Both the position numbers and the translations under genes were made by a program. DNA of 32,959 bases from Acidimicrobiia bacterium (GTDB lineage: Bacteria; Actinomycetota; Acidimicrobiia; Spongiisociales; UBA5794), in contig JASJDZ010000048.1 of the NCBI GenBank assembly GCA_030065575.1, forward strand, positions 1 through 32,959, read 5' to 3'. The notes under the pieces are model-generated. The model was not told the DNA's origin. It worked only from the letters and a program-made list of their open reading frames with translations, and made no database searches. This document shows, piece after piece, positions 7,150-16,103 of this stretch (its first letter is position 1; each line of letters starts with the position of its first letter).

Positions 7150-8394
7150 ATGGCACGGCGGACGCTTCTGCTACTTCTCGTTGGGGTGCTGAGCATCGCC
7201 GGCATCGCACCACTCGCGGCCAGCCATGACTTCACCGACGTTCCGGACAATCACGTGTTCCACACTGACATAGCCTGGATCGCCGTCGCGGGAATCACCA
7301 AGGGCTGCAACCCCGCAGAGGGCAACACCAAGTACTGCCCAAACGATCTTGTGACTCGGGGACAGATGGCCGCCTTCCTGGACCGTGGCCTCGATCTCCC
7401 TGCCACCAGCACGGACTACTTCGAAGACGACAACGGCAACATCTTCGAGGCCTCCATCAATAGGCTCGCGGCGGCCGGCGTCACCAAGGGTTGCAACCCC
7501 ACAGAAGGCAACACCAAGTACTGCCCTCACGACTACGTCACCCGAGGTCAGATGGCGGCATTCCTCGTGCGGGCACTCTTCCCCGGTACCTCCGGCCCGC
7601 TCGGTATCTTCGAGGACACCGGAGGCTCGATATTCGAGAGCGCCATTGGAACGATGGCGATCCGGGGAATCACCAAAGGCTGCAACCCTCCCCTGAACAC
7701 TCGTTTCTGCCCCAACGACCACGTGACCCGCGGGCAGATGGCTGCCTTTCTCAATCGGGCGCTGAACAAGCCACCGCCACCCGTTACCGATCTGGTGGCA
7801 ACCCTGAGTGGAGGCAGCGGCGAGATCGATGTCTCCTGGACTGAGAGCCCCCACGATGACGTTGTCAGCTACAAGGTTTGGTACAGCTTCGAGCCCGGCG
7901 CCACCAAGACGCTACTCACAGATGTCTACTTCGGTCCCTCCGCCCGGCCACCGGATCGCATCTTCATCACGGACTTCCCGCGCTCGCTCACGAGCGGCAA
8001 GGACTGCTATCAGGTGAGCGCAGTCGACGCCGGCGGCTTGGAGGGAGGTAGATCCAAGGAAGCGTGTTTTGACTCGACCCCGGGACCACCCAGCCAGGTG
8101 ACGGGTGTGATGGCAACGACTGCCGGCGGCTCCGGCGAGATTGCCGTCTACTGGAACGAAGTCCCCGAACTCGATGTCAATGACTACAACGTCTGGTACA
8201 GCGAGCTACCCGGCGGTACGGAGACCCTGCTCGCTGATCCGTACTTCGGCCCGGAGCCAACGACGGGGAACCGGTGGTACATCATCGACTGGCCACGATC
8301 ACTGACGGTCGGCAGAGACTGCTACCAAATCAGTGCCGTTGACCTCAGCGGCAACGAGGGATCTCGCTCAGCCGAGGCGTGCTTCATGCCCTGA
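7150..8394 (+). CDS. Exported SLH-repeat protein with two fibronectin-III-like repeats
   Basis: The 414-residue protein has a signal peptide (residues 1 to about 24, cleaved near AAS) and three S-layer-homology repeats (about 25-85, 86-145, 146-210). Each ends in TKGCNP, then FCP or YCP, then VTRGQMAAFL. The paired cysteines recur in each repeat and probably form a disulfide. Two repeats of about 100 residues follow, each with a YxVWYS, YFGP and DCYQ(V/I)SAVD pattern that resembles fibronectin type III folds. It is probably a surface protein held to the envelope by the SLH repeats. I chose the ATG at 7150 because it begins a proper signal peptide; the frame is open from 6907. Confidence 0.85.
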   Translation: MARRTLLLLLVGVLSIAGIAPLAASHDFTDVPDNHVFHTDIAWIAVAGITKGCNPAEGNTKYCPNDLVTRGQMAAFLDRGLDLPATSTDYFEDDNGNIFEASINRLAAAGVTKGCNPTEGNTKYCPHDYVTRGQMAAFLVRALFPGTSGPLGIFEDTGGSIFESAIGTMAIRGITKGCNPPLNTRFCPNDHVTRGQMAAFLNRALNKPPPPVTDLVATLSGGSGEIDVSWTESPHDDVVSYKVWYSFEPGATKTLLTDVYFGPSARPPDRIFITDFPRSLTSGKDCYQVSAVDAGGLEGGRSKEACFDSTPGPPSQVTGVMATTAGGSGEIAVYWNEVPELDVNDYNVWYSELPGGTETLLADPYFGPEPTTGNRWYIIDWPRSLTVGRDCYQISAVDLSGNEGSRSAEACFMP

Positions 8395-8448
8395 ACGACT
8401 CTGGCGTATCGAACGGCGAAATAGCGCCGCGATCTACGCCAGACGCGT

Positions 8449-9075
8449 TCAGACCTTCTCCAGGACCACGCCGTATACAAACCCGAGTGGGCCCATGCGC
8501 CAGAGGCTCACCCGGCGCAGTGGAGTTGCGGCGAACATCTGCTCGGGTGGGGGCAGCTTGTCTAGCGACCTGTTGAGGTAGACGTACTCGTCTCGAGCGC
8601 CCGCCAACGTGCCCACCACGGGCAACACGATCGATGAACCGGTGCGGTGGATCGCGGCAGCGACCCGATTGCGGGGACGGCTCAGACCGACCACACCGAG
8701 CCTGCCACCGGGCCGCAGCACACGGGCTACCTCCTCGAGCGTTCCTTCGACCGAGTCGAGGTTGCGGAACACGTACGCCGAGAACACGGCATCAAAGGAA
8801 TGCTCTGTGAAGGGGAGACCCTCCCCAATGGCAACCACGCGGCGACCGGCAGAGTTGAGGCCGAGCATCTCCGGGGAAGGATCCAGAGCGACAACACTTC
8901 GTCCCCCGAATACCGGGTTGGCAGCTCCCGTGCCGCCACCGAGATCGAGCAATCGCCCTTCCGGCAGCATGTCGATAACGCGTTGTCGCCAGGCCTGGTC
9001 ACGGCCAAGCGACAGGATGCGGTTGATCCGGTCGTACTTCGCAGCAATGTCGGTGAAGACCGACCCGTTGCTCAC
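8449..9075 (-). CDS. menG: Demethylmenaquinone methyltransferase, UbiE/MenG family
   Basis: This 208-residue class I SAM methyltransferase begins with the UbiE pattern KYDRINRILSLG...WR and has the SAM-binding motif LLDLGGGTG at about residues 41-49, a D at the end of the second strand (VALDPS) and EVARVLRPGG. MenG adds the C-2 methyl group in the last step of menaquinone synthesis. The GTG start at 9075 lies 1 nt after the serS stop codon, so the two are in one transcript. The protein is slightly short for the family and its C-terminal part diverges. A related methyltransferase role cannot be excluded. Confidence 0.78.
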   Translation of the reverse strand: MSNGSVFTDIAAKYDRINRILSLGRDQAWRQRVIDMLPEGRLLDLGGGTGAANPVFGGRSVVALDPSPEMLGLNSAGRRVVAIGEGLPFTEHSFDAVFSAYVFRNLDSVEGTLEEVARVLRPGGRLGVVGLSRPRNRVAAAIHRTGSSIVLPVVGTLAGARDEYVYLNRSLDKLPPPEQMFAATPLRRVSLWRMGPLGFVYGVVLEKV

Positions 9076-9076
9076 G

Positions 9077-10324
9077 TCAGCCGATCGTGTCGAAGCCGAC
9101 GTACGGACGCAACGCCTCGGGAACCACAATCGAGCCATCAGGCTGCTGGTAGTTCTCAACGATGGAGATGAGCCAGCGACCCATGGCAATGGCGGTGCCG
9201 TTGAGGGTGTAGACGAGTTGATTGCCTTCGTCGCCCCGGAACCGAATCTTCAGTCGGCGAGACTGGAAGTCTGTCGTGTTCGAAGTCGACGTGATCTCGC
9301 GGTAGCGCCCCTGGCCGGGGAACCAAGCTTCGATGTCGTACTTCTTGGCAGCCGAGGATCCCAAGTCACCGGCGGCGATGTTCATAACGCGGTACGGGAT
9401 GCCGAGGCCCTGCACCAGCTCCTCCTCGCGGGCAAGCAGGAAGTCGTGCTCGTCCTGGGCGGTGTCGGGATGGACGAACGCGAACATCTCCACCTTGTCG
9501 AACTGATGGACGCGGAAGATCCCGCGCGTGTCCTTTCCGTAGGTTCCCGACTCACGGCGGAAGCACGTGGAGAAGCCCGCATATCGGAGCGGGAGGCTGT
9601 CCTGATCGAGGATTTCGTCAGCGTGCATAGCCGCCAGCGACACCTCTGATGTACCTACCAGGTAGAGATCGTCGGCAGGCAGCGAATAGACCTGATCAGC
9701 ATCGCCCGGGAAGAACCCGGTGCCGTAGAGGGCATGATCTCGCACCAGCACCGGCGGAACCACCGGGGTGAAGCCGTGGGGCTCGAGCCTGTCGAGGGCG
9801 TAGTTGACGAGCGCAAACTCGAGTCGAACCAGCGGCCCGAGTAGGAAACCGAACCGGCTGCCCGACACCTTGGCCGCCCGCTCTATGTCGAGGAAGCCGT
9901 GCTTCTCTCCCAACTCCACGTGGTCGAGGAAGTCGCCCTCGCCGGGCTCACCCCAGACGCGGAGGGTCTCGGCATCCTCCTCCTCGGTACCGTCAGCGGC
10001 GGTCTCGTCGACCAGGTTGGGTAGCGCCACCCAGATCTCATTGAATTCGGCATCCGATGCATCGGCAGCGGCCAGGGCTTCCTTGTACGCAGTGGACAAC
10101 TCTCCAGCACGAGCAATTGCCGCTTGCCTCTCATCCCCCTGCAGCTTCGAGACGGACTTGCCGACGTTCTTCTGTTCGGCCCGGATCTCCTCTGCGCGCA
10201 TGCGCTCAACGCGACGGCGCTCATCAAGAGCAACCAGAGAGGTGACATCCAAATCGATGCCGCGACGACGGAGTGATTCTTCCAGAGTGGATGGCTCGGT
10301 ACGGAGGATTCGTGGATCAATCAT
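9077..10324 (-). CDS. serS: Seryl-tRNA synthetase
   Basis: SerRS charges tRNA-Ser, and also tRNA-Sec where present. The 415-residue protein has the N-terminal coiled-coil tRNA-binding arm (about 28-100). Class II motif 2 contains CFRRESGTYGKDTRG and motif 3 contains NGTAIAMGRWLISIVENYQ near the C terminus. The ATG at 10324 has GAGG upstream. It lies 12 bp after the DUF4446 gene and directly before menG, within an apparent four-gene minus-strand operon. Four serine tRNA genes lie within 10 kb of it. Confidence 0.97.
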   Translation of the reverse strand: MIDPRILRTEPSTLEESLRRRGIDLDVTSLVALDERRRVERMRAEEIRAEQKNVGKSVSKLQGDERQAAIARAGELSTAYKEALAAADASDAEFNEIWVALPNLVDETAADGTEEEDAETLRVWGEPGEGDFLDHVELGEKHGFLDIERAAKVSGSRFGFLLGPLVRLEFALVNYALDRLEPHGFTPVVPPVLVRDHALYGTGFFPGDADQVYSLPADDLYLVGTSEVSLAAMHADEILDQDSLPLRYAGFSTCFRRESGTYGKDTRGIFRVHQFDKVEMFAFVHPDTAQDEHDFLLAREEELVQGLGIPYRVMNIAAGDLGSSAAKKYDIEAWFPGQGRYREITSTSNTTDFQSRRLKIRFRGDEGNQLVYTLNGTAIAMGRWLISIVENYQQPDGSIVVPEALRPYVGFDTIG

Positions 10325-10336
10325 GACCCTCGCAGG

Positions 10337-10780
10337 TTACCCCCGCGCCCTGGCCACCGCTTCGTTCTCCTCGGGCGACAGTTCCTCTATCCCCACGAAG
10401 TTGTGTACTTCCTTGGTGAACACCCGCATGTCGTGTCGACCGACCAGGATCGAGATGACAACCCCATCCCCCAGCGAGCTCAGGAGCGCAATGGAGCGCG
10501 ACAAGTTCCCGGCAATATCACCAAATGCGTCGTAATTGACAACGCCGCTGTGCACGATGGCGTGAGGGAGTAGATGCTCGATCGATGTCAGCCGAGGCTC
10601 CATGGCCGCGGTGACGGCATCGAGTCTCCCCAGCTCGTTGTCCAGGCCGCGCAGGATGTCGTAGATATTCTCATCGGCCGGCATCGAATCCAGCCGACGG
10701 CGCAAACCATTGAGCTGCACCGCAACAACGATCGCCCCGAGCAGAGCCACTGCAGCGACAACCATGGCGATCTCGATCAT
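10337..10780 (-). CDS. DUF4446 family protein
   Basis: The 147-residue protein has one N-terminal membrane segment (about 3-22), a short helical linker with Leu/Ile heptads, and a C-terminal domain with NYDAFGDIAGNLSRSIALL, GDGVVISILVGR and ELSPEENEAV. These are the conserved blocks of DUF4446, whose function is unknown. Its ATG overlaps the stop of the upstream gene by 4 bp, suggesting translational coupling. Confidence 0.8.
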   Translation of the reverse strand: MIEIAMVVAAVALLGAIVVAVQLNGLRRRLDSMPADENIYDILRGLDNELGRLDAVTAAMEPRLTSIEHLLPHAIVHSGVVNYDAFGDIAGNLSRSIALLSSLGDGVVISILVGRHDMRVFTKEVHNFVGIEELSPEENEAVARARG

Positions 10781-11787
10781 TCGGCGTTCCTCTCAAAGAC
10801 GAGATTGAAGGTGTTGTCGTCGGTCAGGTCACCATCTCCGTCGACGGTAGCTGTTGCGGTGAGCGAGTACACCTCGCCCGGAGCGGCTTCGAGGTTTTCA
10901 AACACCCTGATCTCCGACTTGCCCGGCTCTATCGAAGGTATCAGCTGGCCAAGTGGAGTGAAGGTGTCGCTGGAACCCACCTTCTGCAGGGTGACAAGGA
11001 TGGTGACGTTCTCGACGATGACATTGCCCGTGTTGCTGACCGTCACCTCGAGCGCAAGCGTATCCGACGCAGGAATTGTCCAGATGCCACCCGCTCCCTC
11101 GCTGACCGGGGCCGGAACTGTCTGTGCCGTCAGGGCCACATCGACCAACTCCGCAAGGCCTCCCTGGAGCCGGAGACGGTCGGCGACGATCTCGTAGTTG
11201 TAGAGGGCCCGATAGCGACCCGAGGTGTAGGCGACCTCCGGCAGAGGCGTCACAACAAGTTCCGGATCGAGCTCGTCAACGGCGACAAGCGCACCGGCGT
11301 AGGCCCGGTCTCCCACTCGCAGGAACTCAAAAGCCTGCTGCAGTGCCTGGTCGGCGGATTCGTCGCCAGGTTCCGCATCGAGGATGGCGATGATCGAAGC
11401 CTGCAAGGTTTCCAGACCATCTGCCCAAGAACCCGAAGCGACTGCCATGAAACCGGCCACTTCAGCTACCGGTCTGGTGACAACCTGTTCGTCGAGTCGG
11501 GTTGCAGCGTCACGCGCATCTTCGGCGAAGGTCTCGAGACGCAGCTCCAAAGCAGGCCGATCCTCCTGGCCGAGTCCCTGCAGCAAGGAGGCGAGCTGCT
11601 CTGAGATGTCGCTGTGCAGCAACGCCGTTTCCTCAGCAACAGCAAGGTAATCAATGCTCTCCCTGCGCTCGGTGCGGTAGCGAACGGCGAGCACAAGGAT
11701 CCCGATGATGATGGCAGCGATGACGACGATGACGGTGTTGCGACGTCGCCGCGACCGCCGCGGTGGTGCGAAGTCGGAAAATGCCAT
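10777..11787 (-). CDS. Membrane-anchored protein with CARDB-like C-terminal domain
   Basis: The 336-residue protein has a short Arg-rich cytoplasmic start (RRSRRRR), one membrane segment (about 18-37), an acidic helical region (about 45-200), and a beta-rich C-terminal domain (about 225-333). The C-terminal part (TLALEVTVSNTGNVIVENVTI, DDNTFNLVF) looks like a CARDB or Ig-like fold, as found in extracellular adhesion-type proteins. It would face outward. It is the first gene of the operon leading to serS. I assign no function. Confidence 0.65.
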   Translation of the reverse strand: MAFSDFAPPRRSRRRRNTVIVVIAAIIIGILVLAVRYRTERRESIDYLAVAEETALLHSDISEQLASLLQGLGQEDRPALELRLETFAEDARDAATRLDEQVVTRPVAEVAGFMAVASGSWADGLETLQASIIAILDAEPGDESADQALQQAFEFLRVGDRAYAGALVAVDELDPELVVTPLPEVAYTSGRYRALYNYEIVADRLRLQGGLAELVDVALTAQTVPAPVSEGAGGIWTIPASDTLALEVTVSNTGNVIVENVTILVTLQKVGSSDTFTPLGQLIPSIEPGKSEIRVFENLEAAPGEVYSLTATATVDGDGDLTDDNTFNLVFERNAE

Positions 11788-11915
11788 GTACTCAGGGCCT
11801 AGCTGGACAGATGGCGGAGCTCCCTGCCGCTAGGTCGGCACAGCCCGCTTTGTGATCAGGTGGGCCGGTTGCGCTGCAACTCGAAACCCAAATTGCGAAG
11901 CAGATCTTCGACAAG

Positions 11916-11999
<84 letters not shown>

Positions 12000-12074
12000 G
12001 TGGGGGACAGGATGGTATCACCTCTCAGAAGGTGATGGTCTGAGAACCTCAGGCGGGAACAGGTTCGCTGCAGG

Positions 12075-12080
12075 TACCAT
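12075..12080 (+). promoter_or_regulatory. -10 box, leaderless start of the oxidoreductase gene
   Basis: TACCAT ends 6 nt before the ATG at 12087. Transcription would then start at or next to the start codon, and no ribosome-binding site is present. The -35 region is weak. Confidence 0.5.
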
Positions 12081-12086
12081 CCGCAC

Positions 12087-13085
12087 ATGGCTGCTCCACT
12101 GCAACTTGGTGTCATCGGTGTCGGACGGATGGGAGCGGTTCATGCCCGGACCATCTCCCCTTCGCCGTTGGTCGATGTGGTCGCGGTTGCCGACACCGAT
12201 ACTGCCGCTGCGGCAGCCGTTGCCGGAGAGATCGGCGCGTCCCCGTGCGGTTCCACAGACCACCTTCTCGACATCGACGGGATCGACGCTTGGCTGATCG
12301 CGACCCCCACCAGCACCCATCCTGCGCTGGTTCGAGAGGCGCTTGCTGCCGGCCTACACGTCCTTTGCGAAAAGCCCCTATCGCTGGACCTCGCAGATAG
12401 CTCCTCGCTTGGAGCAGAGGCAAGCCAGGCCGGGCGCATTCTGCAGATCGGCTTCTGGCGTCGTTTCTCTCCCCCCTGGGCAACAGCCAAGCGCCTCATC
12501 GACTCCGGCGCTATCGGTCGTCCGCTGATGGTGCGCTTATCGCAGTGGGATGCCGACCCGCCGCCGGCGAGTTTCTGTGACCCAAAAGCGAGCGGTGGCC
12601 TCGCCATCGACTGCGGAGTGCATGAGTTCGATCTCGCCGAGTGGATAACCGGTCGGGAGGTAGAACGGGTTACTTCGTTCACTCTTCCCCTTGTCGATCA
12701 GTCTCTCGCCGAAGTAGGCGACGTCGACAACCTGGTGGCCGTCCTGGAAATGGGTGACGGGGTGGTGGCGACTGTGGACTTGAGTCGCAACTGCCGGTAT
12801 GACGACGATGTGCGCACCGAGATTCTCGGAGAGCAAGGTGCCATCTTTGTCGACCTATTGCCGACCGGACGCACCCGCCTGGCTACATCTTCGGGGATTG
12901 AGGTCGTGGCGGGCTCGGAGACCGATGACGCATTTGGCGTCGGAATTCGGACGCAAGCTGAGGCATTCGCTCGGGCTGTGGCCGGTGAGGACATTGACAT
13001 TCCGTTGGCCGTGGCCAGCACTCGGGCCGTCGCCACCGGGCTGGCCATCCAGCAGGCAGCTGCCACCGGTCCTGTCGTTCTGTAG
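12087..13085 (+). CDS. Gfo/Idh/MocA family oxidoreductase, myo-inositol dehydrogenase-like
   Basis: The 332-residue NAD(P)-dependent enzyme has an N-terminal Rossmann fold with GVIGVGRMG (8-16), the family motif CEKP (94-97), and in the C-terminal domain an Asp175-x3-His179 pair (DCGVHEFDL). Lys96, Asp175 and His179 match the catalytic triad of inositol 2-dehydrogenase IolG. The substrate is most likely a polyol or sugar such as myo-inositol, but the family is broad. No other inositol-degradation gene is in the window. It is separated from the next gene by a 266-bp hairpin-repeat region. Confidence 0.82.
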   Translation: MAAPLQLGVIGVGRMGAVHARTISPSPLVDVVAVADTDTAAAAAVAGEIGASPCGSTDHLLDIDGIDAWLIATPTSTHPALVREALAAGLHVLCEKPLSLDLADSSSLGAEASQAGRILQIGFWRRFSPPWATAKRLIDSGAIGRPLMVRLSQWDADPPPASFCDPKASGGLAIDCGVHEFDLAEWITGREVERVTSFTLPLVDQSLAEVGDVDNLVAVLEMGDGVVATVDLSRNCRYDDDVRTEILGEQGAIFVDLLPTGRTRLATSSGIEVVAGSETDDAFGVGIRTQAEAFARAVAGEDIDIPLAVASTRAVATGLAIQQAAATGPVVL

Positions 13086-13096
13086 CCACCCCTCCC

Positions 13097-13327
13097 CGAA
13101 CGAGCCTCCTGCTCGTTCGACCCTCCCCCAAGGGGAGGGTTGACTGGAGTCCCCGAACGAGCCTCCTGCGTCTCCGGCACCCCCCGAGTTCCATTGCATG
13201 GAACTCGAAGGCCATTGCATGGCCCCCCCACTTCGTGGGGGGACTGACATTCGGTACCTTCCGCCCACCGAGGCAGAGTTGCATTGCATGCAACTCGAAG
13301 CTCGCCGCAGGCGAGGCGGGGACTGAC
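13097..13327. repeat. Dense block of triloop hairpins
   Basis: At least seven inverted repeats fill this gap. They are CGAACGAGC/GCTCGTTCG (13097-13119, 5-nt loop), a 9-bp stem around CAA (13120-13140), a 10-bp stem around TGC (13185-13207), GGCCAT-TGC-ATGGCC (13210-13224), CCCCCCAC-TTC-GTGGGGGG (13224-13242) then ACTGACA, a 9-bp stem around TGC (13276-13296) and CTCGCC-GCA-GGCGAG (13301-13315) then GCGGGGACTGACA. The last two, joined by the same GAA link, recur with a different first stem at 25852-25902. Confidence 0.88.
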
Positions 13328-13351
13328 ACTGACTACTTAGACTCCATCTAC

Positions 13352-14992
13352 GTGACCACCGTTGCCCCGCTCCGCATTCGCCGTTTCCGGACTCTATGGC
13401 TGGCGTCGATCTTCTCGAACATAGGGTCGTTTCTCCAAGCGGTAGCGGCGTCCTGGCTGATGCTGGAGTTGACCGACTCGGCAACGTGGGTAGGCCTCAT
13501 GGCGGCATCGGCGACCCTGCCACTGCTGTTTCTCTCTCTAGCCGCCGGTGCCGTTGCCGACATGTTCGATCGCCGGTGGGTGCTCGTTATCGCTCAGATA
13601 ACCATGGGTGCATCGGCTGCGGCGATGGCAATACTCACCATGATCGACCGCATTACTCCGGGAACCCTGCTCGCCCTCGGTCTCTTGCTCGGCACCGGAC
13701 TTGCGTTCAACCTGCCCGCCTGGCAGGCGACGGTGCCCGACCTGGTCCCGCGCGGAATGGTGGCCAGCGCCGTCGCCCTCAACTCGGTTGCGTTCAACGT
13801 CGCCCGCGCCGTCGGGCCGGCGCTGGGCGGAATCATCATCGTGGTTGCCGGTCCGGAGCTCGCGTTCGGGTTGAACTCCCTGTCCTACCTCGGAGTAATC
13901 GTTGTCTTGATCGCGCTGGCGAGGGTCATGCCGACGCCGGACCGCGAAGAGACGTCGATGGTGAACGCCATTGCACTGGGGGTTCGGTTTGCCCGCTTCA
14001 CCCCGGCCTTCCGGCGGTTGCTGAACCTCGCCGCCCTGTTTGCCGCCACATCGGCCGTGGTGCAGGCGATCCTCCCGAATCGCACAGACGAATTGGGAGG
14101 CGGGGCCGCTGAGTACGGCGTCCTACTCGGGGCGATGGGCCTCGGTGCTCTCGGTGGGGCCTTCAGCCGCCGTCGGATGTCGGAGCGACTAGGTGGGTAC
14201 ACGCTCCCCGTCTCGATCGGACTGTTCAGCATCACGACGGTGGCGGTCGGTCTCAGCCCCGGTATGCCCTGGGCGATTGCATCACTGTTGGCAGCAGGCT
14301 TCGCCTGGGTATGGACCCTTGCCACCCTCAATGCAACGGCGCAACTCATGTCACCGGAGTGGGTTCGGGGACGAGCAATGAGCCTCTACACGCTGTCCTT
14401 CGTCGGCGTCCTTCCGCTGGGCTCGATTCTTGCCGGATGGGTTGCCGACCGAATTGGCGCCGACGGTGCCTACACCCTGCTCGGGATCATTGGCATCGCC
14501 GTTGGTTTCATCGTCGCTCCGGCCTTGCGGATCCCTTCGCTAGGAGACATCGAGACCCCGGAGTACGAGGAGAACCGCGCTCAGCCCGATCATGTCGTCA
14601 CGGTGGGTGGGCCGGTGATGATCACAACGACCTGGAATGTGGATCATCGCCGCCTCGACGAGTTCCTCGAGGTGATGCAGGAAGTACGGCTGGTCCGCCT
14701 CCGCACGGGCGCCTACCGCTGGCGGCTCTATCGCGACGCAAGCAACCCACACCGTCTCAGCGAGTTGTTCCTCACCGTTTCCTGGGAGGAGCACCTCGCC
14801 CAGCACCGCCGTATCGACGATGCCAGCGCAGCCGTGCTGCTCCGGGCCCGCGCCCTAGACATCGATCAGAGCCCCCGAACCACACACCGCATCGCTGTAG
14901 ATGTCGAGGATCCGGAGAACTGGGCGGAACTCGTTGCAGCCCATGCCGAATATCACAAGCATGACGGATCCGTACCGCTCGACGGCGAGTAG
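13352..14992 (+). CDS. MFS transporter, MFS_3 (enterobactin-exporter-like) family
   Basis: The 546-residue protein has about 12 membrane segments (about residues 8-400), typical of the major facilitator superfamily, starting with RRFRTLWLASIFSNIGSFLQ. A soluble C-terminal extension (about 435-540, VMITTTWNVD...LFLTVSWEEHLAQHRR) is characteristic of the MFS_3 group rather than a separate gene. Substrates are unknown. I chose the GTG at 13352 because the open frame upstream runs into the hairpin repeats; the repeats would otherwise encode 39 unlikely residues. It ends 27 bp before fhaA. Confidence 0.82.
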   Translation: MTTVAPLRIRRFRTLWLASIFSNIGSFLQAVAASWLMLELTDSATWVGLMAASATLPLLFLSLAAGAVADMFDRRWVLVIAQITMGASAAAMAILTMIDRITPGTLLALGLLLGTGLAFNLPAWQATVPDLVPRGMVASAVALNSVAFNVARAVGPALGGIIIVVAGPELAFGLNSLSYLGVIVVLIALARVMPTPDREETSMVNAIALGVRFARFTPAFRRLLNLAALFAATSAVVQAILPNRTDELGGGAAEYGVLLGAMGLGALGGAFSRRRMSERLGGYTLPVSIGLFSITTVAVGLSPGMPWAIASLLAAGFAWVWTLATLNATAQLMSPEWVRGRAMSLYTLSFVGVLPLGSILAGWVADRIGADGAYTLLGIIGIAVGFIVAPALRIPSLGDIETPEYEENRAQPDHVVTVGGPVMITTTWNVDHRRLDEFLEVMQEVRLVRLRTGAYRWRLYRDASNPHRLSELFLTVSWEEHLAQHRRIDDASAAVLLRARALDIDQSPRTTHRIAVDVEDPENWAELVAAHAEYHKHDGSVPLDGE

Positions 14993-15006
14993 CCACGGTT
15001 GCTTCG

Positions 15007-15012
15007 TACAAT
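15007..15012 (+). promoter_or_regulatory. -10 box, leaderless start of fhaA
   Basis: TACAAT ends 7 nt before the GTG at 15020, just after the MFS gene stop. A transcript starting 7-8 nt downstream would begin at the GTG. Confidence 0.5.
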
Positions 15013-15019
15013 CAGCCGT

Positions 15020-15682
15020 GTGGGTATCGCACGCAACCTGGAGAAGCGCCTAGAGCGGCTGGCCGACGGCCTGTCCGCAACCCTGTTCCGCGGTCGTATG
15101 CATCCGGTCGATCTAGCCAATCGTCTCGTCAGACAGGCGGACCTGATGGTGGTCGAAACCGCGACCGGGCCAACCATCCCCAATGCATTCTCTGTAGCGG
15201 TCAACCCTGACGACCTGGCACCCGACCTCGACCCCCGCCGGATCGAGATGGAGCTGAGCCACACCCTGGACGCGACCGCAACCGATCGTGGCTGGGGGAT
15301 CGGCGGCCCCATCTCAGTGCGGATCACTACGGACAAGTCGGTGGGTCGCGGCTCGATCCGTTGCGAGGCCAGACCGGTTCCCGCAGACCTGCCCGTGTGG
15401 GGCAAGCTGTCGGAGCATCGCGGAGAGCGCGACTTCGCCCTGTCGGACAACCGCGTCGTCATCGGCAGGTCGAGCGATGCCGACGTCACGCTCGACGAAC
15501 CGGAGGTGTCCCGACACCATGCCGTCGTATTCCGTGAGGGAGGACGGCTGTGGATCGCCGACCTCGGGTCGTCCAACGGCACTGCAGTCAACGGCTATCA
15601 ACTAGGCCCGGAACCGCTCGAGGTGGGTCCGAACGATATGCTTTCATTCGGCGCTGCAACATTTGCGCTTCGGATCGGATAG
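15020..15682 (+). CDS. fhaA: FhaA-type protein (DUF3662 + FHA domain)
   Basis: FhaA proteins bind phosphothreonine peptides and act with PknB in peptidoglycan and cell-envelope control. The 220-residue product has an N-terminal DUF3662 domain (about 1-115, with LEKRLERLADGLSATLFRGRMHPVDLANRL) and a C-terminal FHA domain (about 135-215). The FHA domain carries the phospho-binding residues in VIGRSSDADV, SRHHA and GSSNGT. The long disordered linker of mycobacterial FhaA is almost missing. GTG at 15020 is chosen over TTG at 14999 because of the -10 box placement. fhaB follows 7 bp later. Confidence 0.9.
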   Translation: MGIARNLEKRLERLADGLSATLFRGRMHPVDLANRLVRQADLMVVETATGPTIPNAFSVAVNPDDLAPDLDPRRIEMELSHTLDATATDRGWGIGGPISVRITTDKSVGRGSIRCEARPVPADLPVWGKLSEHRGERDFALSDNRVVIGRSSDADVTLDEPEVSRHHAVVFREGGRLWIADLGSSNGTAVNGYQLGPEPLEVGPNDMLSFGAATFALRIG

Positions 15683-15689
15683 GAGCGAC

Positions 15690-16103
15690 ATGCCGGCACT
15701 TTTTCTCAATGCGCTCAAACTGATCTTCCTCGCTCTGATCTACCTGTTCCTTTGGCAGATCGGCCGGTCGATTGGTGCCCACATCGGCCCGTCGCAGTCG
15801 GTGCGCAAGTCGAAGAAGGGCGGGGAGCTCGTGGTGGTCCGCTCGGACACGGCCGCCGGACAGCGATTCCCTATCGGCGCCCCAGCGGTACTCGGGCGTA
15901 GCGAGGATGCCGACATCTACATCGACGATGCCTACGCCTCAGAGTTCCACGTCCGCATCGGTATCCAGGATGATGCAGTTGTGCTCAACGATCTTGGCTC
16001 GACAAACGGCACGTACGTGAACGGGCGGCGAGTCACCGTGCCCACGTCACTGCAGAAGGGCGATGCGGTCCAAATCGGCAAGACCATCCTCGAGGTCAGG
16101 TAA
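15690..16103 (+). CDS. fhaB: FhaB (FipA)-type FHA domain membrane protein
   Basis: The 137-residue protein has one N-terminal membrane segment (about 7-25) and a C-terminal FHA domain with VLGRSEDADI, SEFHVRI and GSTNGTYVNG, the phosphothreonine-binding core. In mycobacteria the homologue is a PknB/PstP substrate linked to the divisome. AGGAGCG lies just before the ATG at 15690. Its last 8 bp overlap the end of the converging histidine kinase gene. Confidence 0.9.
   Translation: MPALFLNALKLIFLALIYLFLWQIGRSIGAHIGPSQSVRKSKKGGELVVVRSDTAAGQRFPIGAPAVLGRSEDADIYIDDAYASEFHVRIGIQDDAVVLNDLGSTNGTYVNGRRVTVPTSLQKGDAVQIGKTILEVR

Noticed and set aside
8609-9649. Long plus-strand open frame of 346 codons
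   Set aside because: It lies wholly antisense to menG and serS, which have full family motifs. It is a shadow frame in GC-rich DNA.
13097-13327. Possible CRISPR array
   Set aside because: The repeats are inverted repeats of differing sequence with no regular spacers, and no cas gene is present.
13235-13351. N-terminal extension of the MFS protein
   Set aside because: The 39 extra codons lie inside the hairpin repeats, and a GTG at 13352 begins the first family-like segment.
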